Of a stretch of 64,000 nt of DNA, positions 1-8,497 are shown one piece after another; positions within the stretch are counted from its first letter, which is position 1, and each line of letters starts with the position of its first letter. The notes beneath the pieces are model-generated. The model saw only the letters and a program-made list of their open reading frames with translations, was not told the DNA's origin and made no database searches. Position numbers and translations under genes: made by a program. This DNA comes from JBGQOG01 sp052113705 (GTDB lineage Bacteria > Pseudomonadota > Alphaproteobacteria > Rhodobacterales > Rhodobacteraceae): the NCBI RefSeq assembly GCF_052113705.1, contig NZ_JBGQOG010000012.1, positions 62,001-126,000 of the forward strand, written 5' to 3'.

Positions 1-520
1 CCCAGAATCCCTGCGGCCGAAGCCCGGCGGGCGGCGAGGTGACCAGACCGATGCCCGGCCCCATCGCATCCCGTAGTTGCAGCAAAAAATCGTTCGGCAA
101 CAGGAGGTTGCTGTCGACCATGGCGATATGGTCATATCGGGCCGCGCTCCACCCCTTGGCAAGGTTGTTCAGCTTGGGATTGGCGCTGATGCGGTCCTCG
201 CCAATCAGGAGCCGCGCCGACACCTGCGGATGCGCGGCGATCAGATGCCGCACCAGCGGCACCACCGGATCATCGGCATCCGCGACACAGAAAATCACCT
301 CATGGGGCAGGCCGGTCAGGGCGAGGCCGGAACCAAGCGTTTCGGCGAGGTTGTTTTCCAGCCCGCAAACGGGGCGCAGCAGCGTGATGCCGGTGATGGC
401 GGGGCGCGGGGTGGGGGGAGCAGGCGGCAGGGGGCGCAACCGCCACCAGACGAGCGCGATGCCGCCCAGATGCAGGGCCAGAACCGACATCAGCAGGATC
501 ACCGCGGCGGGGACAAACAT
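1..520 (-). CDS. GT21 ceramide glucosyltransferase-like protein, 3' end beyond window (partial)
   Basis: Translating the minus strand from the ATG at 520 gives an open frame to the window edge, about 173 codons. It begins with a hydrophobic membrane segment (residues 1-25, ending in a Trp-Trp pair). A family-2-like glycosyltransferase core follows: TLLRPVCGLENNL, then CVADADDPVVP, then MVDSNLLLPND. The D-x-D-D-like and DSNLL motifs are typical of the ceramide glucosyltransferase/HpnI-like (GT21) family, membrane enzymes that use UDP-sugars. The upstream gene stops 2 bases before this start (TGA-TC-ATG), so the two are almost certainly cotranscribed and coupled. The acceptor lipid cannot be told from the sequence. 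The C-terminal half, including the catalytic QxxRW-type region, lies outside the window. Confidence 0.75.
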   Translation of the reverse strand, partial: MFVPAAVILLMSVLALHLGGIALVWWRLRPLPPAPPTPRPAITGITLLRPVCGLENNLAETLGSGLALTGLPHEVIFCVADADDPVVPLVRHLIAAHPQVSARLLIGEDRISANPKLNNLAKGWSAARYDHIAMVDSNLLLPNDFLLQLRDAMGPGIGLVTSPPAGLRPQGFW

Positions 521-522
521 GA

Positions 523-1710
523 TCACAGGACCAGTTGCAGCGATTGCGGCACCTCGGCCGGGATCGGTCGGGCGGCAGCGGCGGGGGCGGTCACGCCGTT
601 TTCAGTCTGCAACAGCATGAGCCTTCCGGTGAAATCTTCTGCGATCGCCGTGCAATTTTCGACCCAGTCACCGCAATTGGCATAGATCAGCCCGTGGTCG
701 TCATGCAGGGCCGCTTGATGGAAATGCCCGCAAATGATGCCATCCATCGCATGATGGCGCGCTTCGGCGACCAGACGCGCCTGAAAGCCATTGGCGCCGC
801 GCAGGGCCGTATTGATCAGCCGCAGCCCGCGGTCGATGCCGCGCCAGCGCCGCGGCACCGCGCTGTGGCGGGCGAGCAGGTGGTTCACCAGATCTTCAAC
901 TCCCCGCAAGAGGTTCTCTGCGTGGCTGCCCAGATGGGACAACACCGGAAGGTGCTTTTCCACCGGATCGCAGCTGTCCCCATGCGTCACCAGATAGCAG
1001 CGGCCATCGGCGCCCGTGTGATAGGCATAATCGGCCACGTCGACACCGACAAAATGCCGCCCCGGATGCCGCCGGAAAAAAGCATCGTGATTGCCGGGAA
1101 TGTAGACCAGACGGTCACCGTCGCGGACGCGGGCCATCAGACGTTGCAAGACCGCGTCATGCGCGGGGGCCCAGCCCGCACCCAAGGGACGCCAGGTGTC
1201 GAAAATATCGCCTACCAGATAGGTCACCTCGGCGCTGTGCTGATCCAGAAAGGCCAGTATTTCCGCCGCCTGACAGCCGCGGGCGCCAAGATGCAGATCC
1301 GACAGGAAAAGTGCCCGGTGGCGCTGGGGCGCGGGGCCGTGCCCGCCGCCGGGCTGCGACACGGCGCTGCCGGAGGGTGGCGCTGCCGCGGCGCGGCGTT
1401 GCGCGGGCAAAAGCCGCCGCCCGTTTTGCTTGGCCCGTGCCAGCACCCGGGCGGGCAGGGGCGGCATCTCGGGCAACCATGTGGCGCATTGCGTCCAGAT
1501 CCGGCCTGCCGCGCCCGGTCTTCGCGGTGCTGCGGCACGCGGGCTGGCCTGTGGGGCGCTGACGATGCCGGTGTCCGGCGTGATGGCGGGCAGGCGCGTC
1601 ATCCCCCCCGGCGCTGCGACCTGCCGGTCGGCCGTGGTCAGGGAGGGGCGCGGGATTGGCTTCGCGCTCACCGCTGTTTCGCCCGACATCTGTTGCATCG
1701 CCGCCCTCAC
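523..1710 (-). CDS. LpxH-like UDP-2,3-diacylglucosamine diphosphatase family metallophosphoesterase
   Basis: Calcineurin-like phosphoesterase of the LpxH/YbbF group. All metal-binding blocks are visible in order: SDLHLG (about 137-142), GDIFDTW, GNHD, a THGDSCD block and GHFHQA near the end. The first 130 residues of the longest frame are Pro/Ala/Arg-rich and unlike the family, which is normally about 240-290 residues. Either the true start is internal (an in-frame Met lies near residue 82) or the protein carries a disordered N-terminal extension. It sits directly upstream of a GT21 lipid glycosyltransferase with a 2-base gap, which suggests a shared role in membrane lipid or lipid-A-like metabolism. 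Whether the substrate is UDP-diacylglucosamine is an inference from family only. Confidence 0.75.
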   Translation of the reverse strand: MRAAMQQMSGETAVSAKPIPRPSLTTADRQVAAPGGMTRLPAITPDTGIVSAPQASPRAAAPRRPGAAGRIWTQCATWLPEMPPLPARVLARAKQNGRRLLPAQRRAAAAPPSGSAVSQPGGGHGPAPQRHRALFLSDLHLGARGCQAAEILAFLDQHSAEVTYLVGDIFDTWRPLGAGWAPAHDAVLQRLMARVRDGDRLVYIPGNHDAFFRRHPGRHFVGVDVADYAYHTGADGRCYLVTHGDSCDPVEKHLPVLSHLGSHAENLLRGVEDLVNHLLARHSAVPRRWRGIDRGLRLINTALRGANGFQARLVAEARHHAMDGIICGHFHQAALHDDHGLIYANCGDWVENCTAIAEDFTGRLMLLQTENGVTAPAAAARPIPAEVPQSLQLVL

Positions 1711-1793
1711 CTGAATGGAACCCGGTGTTGCACCACCTGAGCTGTGGTCAGCCCAGAAGTAGGGGCGGCATGTGACATATGGCCTACTCAGGC

Positions 1794-1809
1794 TTTACAT
1801 ATTTGTAAA
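1794..1809. promoter_or_regulatory. TTTACA-N4-TGTAAA palindrome in AT-rich upstream region
   Basis: Perfect inverted repeat with 6-base arms in the only AT-rich patch of the 304-base spacer 1711-2014. It lies 84 bases upstream of the LpxH-like gene start on the minus strand. It looks like an operator or promoter element, but no regulator can be assigned. The rest of the spacer holds a terminator for the next gene and nothing else that I recognise. Confidence 0.35.
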
Positions 1810-1969
1810 TGTGACGCCTTTCGTCCCCGTTCGCGGGATCGGCTGCCGACATTCGCCCCCGGCGGTGCGGGCCGGTGCGGCCTGCGCACTGGCTTTGGCC
1901 GCGCGACGCATGGCGGCGTTTTCGCGGGCGGCGGCCGCACTGCCGGTGTTTCCCCCCGGAACGGCAAAC

Positions 1970-1989
1970 GGCCCGGAATGATCCGGGCC
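1970..1989 (-). terminator. Hairpin after taurine:pyruvate aminotransferase gene
   Basis: GGCCCGG and CCGGGCC arms (7 bp, 6-base loop), followed on the minus strand by GTTTG. It lies 25 bases downstream of the aminotransferase stop codon. The T-run is short, so termination may be weak. Confidence 0.5.
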
Positions 1990-2014
1990 GCGCCATTGGC
2001 GATCTGACAGCGTG

Positions 2015-3391
2015 TCAGCCGAAAACGGTGGTCAATGCACCGTCAATCGCATCGGTGATCTGGTCGATGTCATCCGCCGTGGCGATCAGCGCGGGCGACA
2101 GGCAAAGCGTGTTGTTGAACCCCGGCAGCGAGCGGTTGGTGACGCCGATGATCACGCCGCGCTTGCCCGCCTCCATCGCCACCGCCTGCGCGACCTTCTC
2201 GTCGACCGGCTCTTTCGTGGCGCGGTCCACCACCAGTTCGGCCCCCTGAAAGAGGCCGATGCCGCGCACATCGCCGATATGCGCATGTTTGTCCTTGAGC
2301 GCCATCAGGTTCGCTGTCAGCCGCGCACCCATCGCCAGCGTATTGTCGAGCAGACCCTCGTCCTCGATGATCCGCATGTTTTCCAGCGCCGCCGCCGGGC
2401 CCGAGGCACAGCCGCCAAAGGTCGAAATGTCGCGGAAATAGCTCATCGGATCGCTGGGATTGTCTTTGAACATCTCAAACACCGCTTCGGTGGTCACGGT
2501 GCAGGAAATCGCGGCATAGCCCGAGGCGACACCCTTGGCCATGGTCACGAAATCGGGTTTCACGCCGTAGTTCTGATAGCCGAACCAGGTGCCGGTGCGG
2601 CCCAGGCCACAGACCACCTCGTCAATGTGCAAAAGCACGTTGTATTTCGTGCAGATCTCCTGCACCCGCTCCCAATAGCCCTTCGGCGGGGTGATGACGC
2701 CGCCGCCCGCCGTCACCGGCTCAAGGCAGAGGAGGCCAACAGTATCGGGGCCTTCGCGCAGGATCACCTCTTCGATGGCATCGGCAGCGCGGCGGCCATA
2801 ATCCTCGACATCCCATTGCGCGCGGTATTCAAGGCAATGCGGCACTTCGACAAAGCCGGTGGGGAAGGGGCCATATTGCTCGGCGCGCTGCGGCTGACCG
2901 CAGGCGGCCAGCACGCCGAGGGTGGTGCCGTGATAATCGCGCTGCCGATAGAGGATCTTGTTTTTCAGCCCGCCGTGGTGGCGCGCCGAAATCTGCCGCA
3001 CCATCTTGAAGACTTTCTCATTCGCCTCAGAGCCCGAGTTGGCATAATAGACCCGGCTGAGACCCGGCATTTTCTCCAGCAATTTCAATGCGAAAAGCGA
3101 GCCGGGGATCGAGCCCGCGCTTTGGGCGAAATAGTTCATCTTGATCAGCTGGTCGCGCACGGCATTGGCAATGCTTTCGCGGCCATAGCCCACGTTGACC
3201 GTCCAGACCCCGCCCGAGACGGCATCCAGATGCTCGCGCCCCGTCGCGTCCCAAACGCGCATCCCCTTGCCCTCGACGATGATCCGCGGATCGGTCGTCT
3301 CAAGACCCTTGTGCTGCATCAGGTGGTGCCAGACATGGGCGCGGTCGGCCTCGATGACATGGCGAAGATCGTTGGGAGAAGAGGCGTTCAT
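2015..3391 (-). CDS. tpa: Taurine:pyruvate aminotransferase (class III PLP aminotransferase)
   Basis: Protein of 458 residues starting MNASSPNDLRHVIEADR. The frame is open further upstream to 4177, but that part is a shadow of the divergent regulator. Hallmarks close to known Tpa proteins are AVSGGVWTVNVGYGR, NSGSEANEKVFK, DYHGTTLGVLAACG, HIDEVVCGLGRTGTWFGYQ, TMAKGVASGYAAISC (PLP lysine) and FRDISTFGGCASGPAAAL. The reaction expected is taurine + pyruvate to sulfoacetaldehyde + alanine, in the cytoplasm. A beta-alanine- or omega-amino-acid-type substrate cannot be excluded because no xsc (sulfoacetaldehyde acetyltransferase) or tau transporter is present nearby. It is divergent from the XRE-cupin regulator at 3557, which probably controls it. 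Confidence 0.8.
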   Translation of the reverse strand: MNASSPNDLRHVIEADRAHVWHHLMQHKGLETTDPRIIVEGKGMRVWDATGREHLDAVSGGVWTVNVGYGRESIANAVRDQLIKMNYFAQSAGSIPGSLFALKLLEKMPGLSRVYYANSGSEANEKVFKMVRQISARHHGGLKNKILYRQRDYHGTTLGVLAACGQPQRAEQYGPFPTGFVEVPHCLEYRAQWDVEDYGRRAADAIEEVILREGPDTVGLLCLEPVTAGGGVITPPKGYWERVQEICTKYNVLLHIDEVVCGLGRTGTWFGYQNYGVKPDFVTMAKGVASGYAAISCTVTTEAVFEMFKDNPSDPMSYFRDISTFGGCASGPAAALENMRIIEDEGLLDNTLAMGARLTANLMALKDKHAHIGDVRGIGLFQGAELVVDRATKEPVDEKVAQAVAMEAGKRGVIIGVTNRSLPGFNNTLCLSPALIATADDIDQITDAIDGALTTVFG

Positions 3392-3461
3392 GGGGGGATC
3401 CTGTTGTGAAACGCGGCGCGACGGGCGCAATATACCGCACTGCGCCACGCTTTTCGCCGGA

Positions 3462-3475
3462 AAACAATTCTGTTT
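3462..3475. promoter_or_regulatory. AAACA-N4-TGTTT inverted repeat between tpa and XRE-cupin regulator
   Basis: Inverted repeat with 5-base arms inside the AT-rich 165-base divergent spacer 3392-3556, the likely promoter region of both genes. It is a candidate operator for the neighbouring XRE-cupin protein. Short arms make this a weak call. The spacer also contains TATATTG-like promoter-rich sequence near 3500. Confidence 0.3.
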
Positions 3476-3556
3476 CTTTATCCTCGCAACCTGTTGTTTT
3501 ATATTGTGCGTGATCGTTGAATTTAGCGGATCGTGAACAACCTGAACGGAGGGGCG

Positions 3557-4105
3557 ATGGAAGTGGACATTGGCGGGCGCTTGCGGGCCCTGCGGCTGGC
3601 GCAAAATCTGTCGCAACGCGAACTGGCCAAGCGGGTGGGGGTGCCCAATTCCACCATTTCGCTGATCGAGTCGAACAGCATCAACCCTTCGGTGGGCGCG
3701 CTGAAACGCATTCTGGACGGGCTGCCGATCGGGCTGGCGGAATTCTTTGCCTATGAGCCGGAAACCCCGCGCCGGTTCTTTTTCGCCGCCGAAGAGCTGA
3801 CCGAGATTGGCCGCGGCCTGATCTCTTACCGGCAGGTGGGCGAGGCGCGGGCCGGGCGGCGGCTGCAGATGATGCGCGAGGTCTATCAGCCCGGCGCCGA
3901 TACCGGCAAGGTGCCGCTGACCCATCAGGGCGAGGAGGCGGGGATCATCCTCTCGGGACGGCTGGAAGTGACGGTCGAGGAGGTGCGCAAGATCCTTGGT
4001 CCCGGCGATGCCTATCTGTTTGAGAGCCATCTGCCGCATCGTTTCCGCGCGGTGGGCGCCGAGCCCTGCCATGTGGTCAGCGCCTGCACACCGCCGAGTT
4101 TCTGA
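3557..4105 (+). CDS. XRE-family regulator with C-terminal cupin domain
   Basis: Protein of 182 residues. An N-terminal helix-turn-helix (about 7-60, LSQRELAKRVGVPNSTISLIES) is followed by a cupin domain (about 105-180, with GEEAGIILSGRLEVTVE and the GDAYLFESHLPHRF metal/ligand-type strand). This is the PuuR/SutR-like architecture, in which the cupin senses a small metabolite. The ATG at 3557 is preceded by GGAGGGG five bases upstream, which makes it preferable to the earlier GTG at 3533. It is divergent from the tpa gene, so a role in controlling taurine or amine use is likely but inferred. Confidence 0.85.
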   Translation: MEVDIGGRLRALRLAQNLSQRELAKRVGVPNSTISLIESNSINPSVGALKRILDGLPIGLAEFFAYEPETPRRFFFAAEELTEIGRGLISYRQVGEARAGRRLQMMREVYQPGADTGKVPLTHQGEEAGIILSGRLEVTVEEVRKILGPGDAYLFESHLPHRFRAVGAEPCHVVSACTPPSF

Positions 4106-4190
4106 GCCCGCCGGGGGCGCAAAAGGGGCGTTGCCGCGGCGTTGATCCGGGCTTGCACCTGCGCGGAGCGGCATCACCTGACGCCGGACT

Positions 4191-4216
4191 GGGGGAGGGG
4201 CGCGGGGGGGGGGGGG
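4191..4216 (+). other. G-rich tract G5-A-G4-CGC-G13
   Basis: Within the 373-base non-coding stretch 4106-4478, between the regulator and the MFS gene, the + strand reads five G, A, four G, CGC and then 13 consecutive G (4204-4216). It fits a G-quadruplex pattern and is also a long homopolymer prone to slippage or to sequencing error. Nothing else in 4106-4478 was recognised apart from the AGGAG ribosome-binding site at 4466-4470 for the MFS gene. Confidence 0.6.
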
Positions 4217-4478
4217 CCGCAGGCCCGAAGTGAGGGATGGCGCCCGTTCTTCCGGGCACGCCGCCCTCCCATAGCTGCGGGTTGCGGCAGGGAAATGACA
4301 AAAGCCTCTCCCCTTTCGGCAGCACCCGCGCTATGCCTCGGGGGGATTGCCTCAGACAGCATCCTGCGGGCAGGGGGCAGACCGACGGTTCCTGCACATC
4401 TGCCACGGAGCCCGCGGCACGCCGTCGGCAGCGCAGGGCAAAGGCCGCAGTCTGGCGCCAGGAACAGGAGTAACCGCG

Positions 4479-6110
4479 ATGCAGCCTCCCACCTCCTCCG
4501 CGCTCGCGCCGCTGCGGAACCGGCTCTATCTGAGCTATTTCTTCACCGGATTGATGGCGAATTTCGGCTGGCTGATCCAGCTGGTGGGCGCGTCCTGGCT
4601 GATGACCTCGATCGGCGGCTCTCCCGAGATGGTGGGGTTGGTGCAAACCTCGCTGGCGGTGCCGATCATGCTGTTCTCACTGTTGGCGGGGGCGATGGCC
4701 GACAGTTTCGGGCGGCGGACGATGGTGCTGTGGTCGCAGAGCTTTTTGCTCATCGTCTCGACCACCCTCGCGGTTTTTGCCTATCTCGACATGGTGACGC
4801 CCTGGACGCTTTTGGCCTTCACCTTCCTGATTGGCAGTGGCAAGGCGCTGAACAACCCCGCCTGGCAAACCATGGTCCGCGAATTGGTGGTGCCCGCCGA
4901 AATGCCCGCGGCCATCTCTCTCAACTCGGTCGGGTTCAACATTGCCCGCAGCGTAGGCCCGGCCCTCGGCGGTGCGATTGTGGCGGCCGTTGGTGCGTTC
5001 GCGGCCTTTGTCATCAACGCGCTGAGCAATGTCGGGATGATTGTGGTGATGGCGCGCTGGCGGTTTGAAAGCCCGCCGCGCAATCTGCCGCCCGAGCCGG
5101 TGGGCGCTGCCATGCTGGCAGGCATCCGCTATGTCGCGATGTCACCGCATCTGCTGGCGGTGATGCTGCGCGCGGCCGCCTTCAACTTTGCGGCGATTTC
5201 GGTGATGGCGCTGATGCCGCTGATCGCGCGCGATCTGGTGCAGGGCGGGGCCGAGATCTATGGGCTTTTGCTCGGGTCCTTTGGTGTCGGAGCCATTCTC
5301 GGGGCCATGCTGGGTGGGCGGTTGCGGGCCGCGCTGTCGCTCGAAGGGCTGGCGCGGGTGGGCTTTTTGTCCTTTGCCGCTGCGACGGTGGTGATCGGGC
5401 TCAGCGGCAATGTCTATCTGACGCTGGCGGCTTGCGCCGCGGCAGGGGCCAGCTGGCTGCTGACGCTTTCAACCTTCAACACCACCGTGCAGCTTTCCTC
5501 GCCGCGCTGGGTGGGCAGCCGCAGTCAGGCGCTCTACCAGACCGCCTCCTTTGGCGGCAATGCGCTTGGCAGCTGGGTCTGGGGCAGCCTTGCGGCCAGC
5601 CACGGGAATGCGGAATCGCTGTTCATCTCGGCCGCGGCGCTGGTTGCGGGCGCGGCGCTGGGGCTGATCTTTGCGCTGCGCGAGCTGGACAGTTCCGGTC
5701 TCGATCAGCACAGCCGCTGGAACGTCCCCAAGATGGCACTGGACATCTTGCCGCGCAGCGGTCCGATCCTGACCACGCAGGAATATGTCATCCGCGAAGA
5801 GGATGTGACCGAGTTCCTCTCGGTGATGGCCGAGCGGCGGCGCGGGCGGATGCGGGACGGGGCGCGGCAATGGCTGCTCGCCCGGGACATCGAGAACCCG
5901 CAGCTGTGGATTGAGCGCTACAAGACCGCGACCTGGGTCGAGACGCAGCGCCACCACGAACGCCGCACCCTGGCCGATGCCGCGATCACCGACCGGCTGC
6001 GCGCACTGCATCAGGGCGACGGCCTTCCCAAGATGCGGCATCTGTTGGTGCGGCAGACCGGTTGGTCTGCGGCGCAGAACGTGCTGGGAGCGGATGGCTT
6101 TTCGCCTTGA
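4479..6110 (+). CDS. MFS transporter, MFS_3 (transmembrane secretion effector) family
   Basis: Protein of 543 residues. The N-terminal 420 residues form a 12-helix major facilitator with the motif GAMADSFGRRTMVL between helices 2 and 3 and the long helix-4/5 signature NPAWQTMVRELV, both typical of the EntS-like DHA3/MFS_3 group. A soluble C-terminal tail of about 120 residues (from about 430) carries the small alpha/beta domain seen in this family. Such proteins usually export siderophores, drugs or other small molecules; the substrate here is unknown. The start at 4479 has AGGAG eight bases upstream. The reading frame is open 5' to 4347 but without a usable signal. Confidence 0.85.
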   Translation: MQPPTSSALAPLRNRLYLSYFFTGLMANFGWLIQLVGASWLMTSIGGSPEMVGLVQTSLAVPIMLFSLLAGAMADSFGRRTMVLWSQSFLLIVSTTLAVFAYLDMVTPWTLLAFTFLIGSGKALNNPAWQTMVRELVVPAEMPAAISLNSVGFNIARSVGPALGGAIVAAVGAFAAFVINALSNVGMIVVMARWRFESPPRNLPPEPVGAAMLAGIRYVAMSPHLLAVMLRAAAFNFAAISVMALMPLIARDLVQGGAEIYGLLLGSFGVGAILGAMLGGRLRAALSLEGLARVGFLSFAAATVVIGLSGNVYLTLAACAAAGASWLLTLSTFNTTVQLSSPRWVGSRSQALYQTASFGGNALGSWVWGSLAASHGNAESLFISAAALVAGAALGLIFALRELDSSGLDQHSRWNVPKMALDILPRSGPILTTQEYVIREEDVTEFLSVMAERRRGRMRDGARQWLLARDIENPQLWIERYKTATWVETQRHHERRTLADAAITDRLRALHQGDGLPKMRHLLVRQTGWSAAQNVLGADGFSP

Positions 6111-6136
6111 GCGGCTGCGGCGGTTGCGGCTTGTGC

Positions 6137-6169
6137 AAAAAGCGAGGCGCCGCCTGCGCCCCGCTTTTT
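6137..6169. terminator. Bidirectional terminator between MFS gene and subtilase gene
   Basis: AAAAAGCG-a-GGCGC / GCGCC-c-CGCTTTTT stem of 13 pairs with one mismatch and a 5-base loop. It has A5 on one side and T5 on the other, so it can stop transcription from both converging genes. Confidence 0.85.
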
Positions 6170-6194
6170 GTCGTTTTCCGCGCCTTTTGGAAGC

Positions 6195-7166
6195 TCAGTT
6201 GATGTGCAGGGGCGCCAAGGCGCGCGACAGGCTGGCCTCGCCTTGCCCATAGATCGCAGGGTCATAATTGCTGAGCGTGTCTTCTCTGGCGGTGTTCAGC
6301 AATTGATTGGTAATCTGCGTCGGCGTCGCACCATTGAATTTGCTGGCCAAAATGGCCGCATAGCCACTGACGATCGGCGCCGCAAAGGAGGTGCCGTACA
6401 TGCCGGTATCGCTGCTGTCGACGCCCACCACCAGAAACTGGCTTTGCACCGTCGGATTGCTGCCGGCAAAGTTTGAATAACTGGCCATGCTGGCTGGGGC
6501 CGTGACCGAGCCATTGTCACTCAGCGCGCCGACGAAAATAGCCGATTGGGTGCCGACCAGCGCCAGATCAAGGTAATCCTGCGTCCCGCGCCGGGTGCCC
6601 TGATCGACGGCAACACTGTCGTTCCCGGCGGCTTTGGCGATCACGGCCTGCCCGTTTCGGGCGTAATTGATGATCGAGACTTCCTGCGCACTCCAGGCGA
6701 TCTGGTCCGCCGTATAGCCGGTGGTGCCATACATGCCATAGCTCAGATTCAGGATGTTCAGACGCTTTTTGGCGAGTTTGACCGTGGTTCCGGTGTGGAA
6801 ATCCCGTGCGGTCATCGTTGCCTTTGGCGCAACCATATGCGCCTCCAACGATGTCCACTGACCATGGCGCAGGTTTTTGAGGCCGAGGCCCAGATTGCCG
6901 TAAAAGCGCGAAGAGCTCTTGAAGTCATCGACAACCGTGATGGTGGCGCCTTTGCCTGTGAAGCCCGCCGCCCATGCCCCCGCGATGTCTTCGTGCATCC
7001 AGTTGCGCACAGGTTGCGCCGCGGCGACGCGCTGAATGCTTGTGCTCAGGCTGCTTTCAAGATCCACCGCCCCCGCCGCTTCGGCGGTGGTTTGCACTGC
7101 CTGCGCCGAAGCTGCAGTGAGCAGACAGGTCAATAGGGCAGCAACGCTCAAAGTGGTGCGGGTCAT
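6195..7166 (-). CDS. Secreted S8 (subtilisin-like) serine peptidase
   Basis: Protein of 323 residues with a Sec signal peptide (MTRTTLSVAALLTCLLTAASAQA, cleavage near 23). The catalytic triad is visible: Asp80 or 81 in TITVVDDF, His101 in the HGQW block followed by the usual VAPKATM strand, and Ser260 in YGTSFAAPIVSG. The oxyanion Asn182 is in AAGND. The short region between Asp and His makes this a compact subtilase with no pro-domain of usual size. It is 35 bases downstream of a small exported protein (7202-7846) and likely cotranscribed with it. Natural substrates are unknown. Confidence 0.85.
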   Translation of the reverse strand: MTRTTLSVAALLTCLLTAASAQAVQTTAEAAGAVDLESSLSTSIQRVAAAQPVRNWMHEDIAGAWAAGFTGKGATITVVDDFKSSSRFYGNLGLGLKNLRHGQWTSLEAHMVAPKATMTARDFHTGTTVKLAKKRLNILNLSYGMYGTTGYTADQIAWSAQEVSIINYARNGQAVIAKAAGNDSVAVDQGTRRGTQDYLDLALVGTQSAIFVGALSDNGSVTAPASMASYSNFAGSNPTVQSQFLVVGVDSSDTGMYGTSFAAPIVSGYAAILASKFNGATPTQITNQLLNTAREDTLSNYDPAIYGQGEASLSRALAPLHIN

Positions 7167-7201
7167 GGTTCACCCTCCCTGCAAACATGTACGGATCGTT
7201 T

Positions 7202-7846
7202 TTAGAAGCGCAGCACGTATTTTATGCTCGACGACAGGTAATCGTTCGGACGCTTGTCTATCAAATACCGGAGCGTATCTTGCGGGGCAAGAAATGACGC
7301 GGCTAACCGACAGTTAACGGCGACAATGCCGCCGATGGTGCCATAATCCGCGACGCAGGCCTTTTCACGCAAACGCCCGCCCAGAATCGCTGATCCGCTC
7401 CAGGTGATCGTCGAGGATCTTGACGTATTTACCTGATATATAAAGCCTATCTTAAAAGATGGGTCGATGGCGAACCGCCGACCCCAGCTGCCCGTGGACA
7501 GCCCCCAGGTTATGGCTAATTCGTTGTTTACCTCTGTCATAAAATCCAGCCGCAGGTTGCGCCATTCGGGCTGATAAAGATCGTGGAAGTTGAAATAATT
7601 GCCGTCCGACAGCTCATATCCACCGCGGGACATCTGGCGCAGCGTTGAAAGTTGGGCCGATTCTTTCGACAGGTTGATCCAATGCGACTGTGCCCAGAAT
7701 TCACCGGCCTGTGGCGCGGCGGGCCAAAGCCCGAGGAAACCCAGCGTGACAAGACCGGCCCGCAGCGCCTCAGTCCACAGGGTCTTGCCGCGGGTGCGCC
7801 GCTTTGGCAGCTGCGGGGCCCGGCAGGGGGACGCACCGAGGCTCAT
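7202..7846 (-). CDS. Small exported protein of unknown function, outer-membrane-like C terminus
   Basis: Protein of 214 residues from the ATG at 7846, not recognised as a named family. A basic N terminus is followed by a hydrophobic segment (about 29-47, ending AAPQAG) that looks like a signal peptide. The mature part has alternating aromatic and polar stretches, and the chain ends in SIKYVLRF. A terminal Phe after alternating residues is the usual signature of outer-membrane beta-barrels. It precedes the secreted subtilase with a 35-base gap on the same strand, so the two may act together at the cell surface. Barrel topology is inferred, and the start codon is uncertain because no strong ribosome-binding site is visible. 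Confidence 0.6.
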   Translation of the reverse strand: MSLGASPCRAPQLPKRRTRGKTLWTEALRAGLVTLGFLGLWPAAPQAGEFWAQSHWINLSKESAQLSTLRQMSRGGYELSDGNYFNFHDLYQPEWRNLRLDFMTEVNNELAITWGLSTGSWGRRFAIDPSFKIGFIYQVNTSRSSTITWSGSAILGGRLREKACVADYGTIGGIVAVNCRLAASFLAPQDTLRYLIDKRPNDYLSSSIKYVLRF

Positions 7847-8497
7847 CGCGCCCCGCCGCCTCCGATTGCCAGATTGCGATCCCACACCCCCACACCTTTG
7901 ATCCTGTTCAGAGCCGACCTGCGGTGAACATAGGGGGTAACCGGTGAAGGCTTGGTTGATTGCAGCCGCTTTCCCGCGGCGTTCGGGGGGCATGCCGCAC
8001 CTTTGCCGGGCAGCACTGCGCCTCAGGTCTGCCCAACCGGGCGGCGATCTGCCCAATTGCGCGGCGTTTCAGGAACGTGGTCCTGCATCCGCGAACCGGG
8101 TTGCGGCGTCGCAGAAAAAACCCTCGCCTTCGCGGTCCATCGCCGTCATATCAGAAGAAGCAGCGGATTTACCCTCTGCGGGATCCAAGGGGACCCGATG
8201 ACGGCACGCCAACCGACCGATCCGCACCTAAACCCGAGACCGGGCCGCGCGATGCCGATGGGTTTTCGGCGGTCGGCGACTGGCCCGGACATTCAGGGAC
8301 GCGGCCACCCGATTTGCCCGCCCGGCAGGGCGTTTGCGTGAAAGCGACGAGGCCCCGGATGCGCGCTGATCTTCGCCCCATCTGCGCTGTTTCGGGCCGC
8401 GCACCGGCCGCGCCCGCACGGCGATCTGCCCGCAGGCGGAACAAGAACACCGGCCCGGTCGTTGCCACTTACCAGTTCACCCAGAAAAGGAGATACG
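7847..8497. other. 651-base spacer without recognised gene
   Basis: Divergent promoter region between the exported-protein gene (minus) and the transglutaminase-like gene (plus). Several open frames cross it on both strands, but all have arginine/proline-rich composition without family resemblance or ribosome-binding sites, and I consider them non-coding. The only clear signal is AAAAGGAG at 8485-8492, the ribosome-binding site of the next gene. Confidence 0.5.

Noticed and set aside
535..1740. 401-codon plus-strand frame opposite the LpxH-like gene
   Set aside because: It has Arg/Gly/His-rich random composition, while the minus strand holds a complete phosphoesterase with all metal motifs.
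2012..3409. 465-codon plus-strand frame opposite tpa
   Set aside because: Antisense shadow caused by GC-rich third positions; the minus strand encodes a full aminotransferase.
3392..4177. Extension of the taurine:pyruvate aminotransferase frame upstream to 4177 (720 codons in total)
   Set aside because: The extra part lies opposite the XRE-cupin gene and shows no similarity to anything. Homology begins at 3391.
6836..6866. Apparent loss of the catalytic His in the subtilase
   Set aside because: A second look found His101-Gly102 before the VAPKATM strand in the correct order, so the triad is intact.
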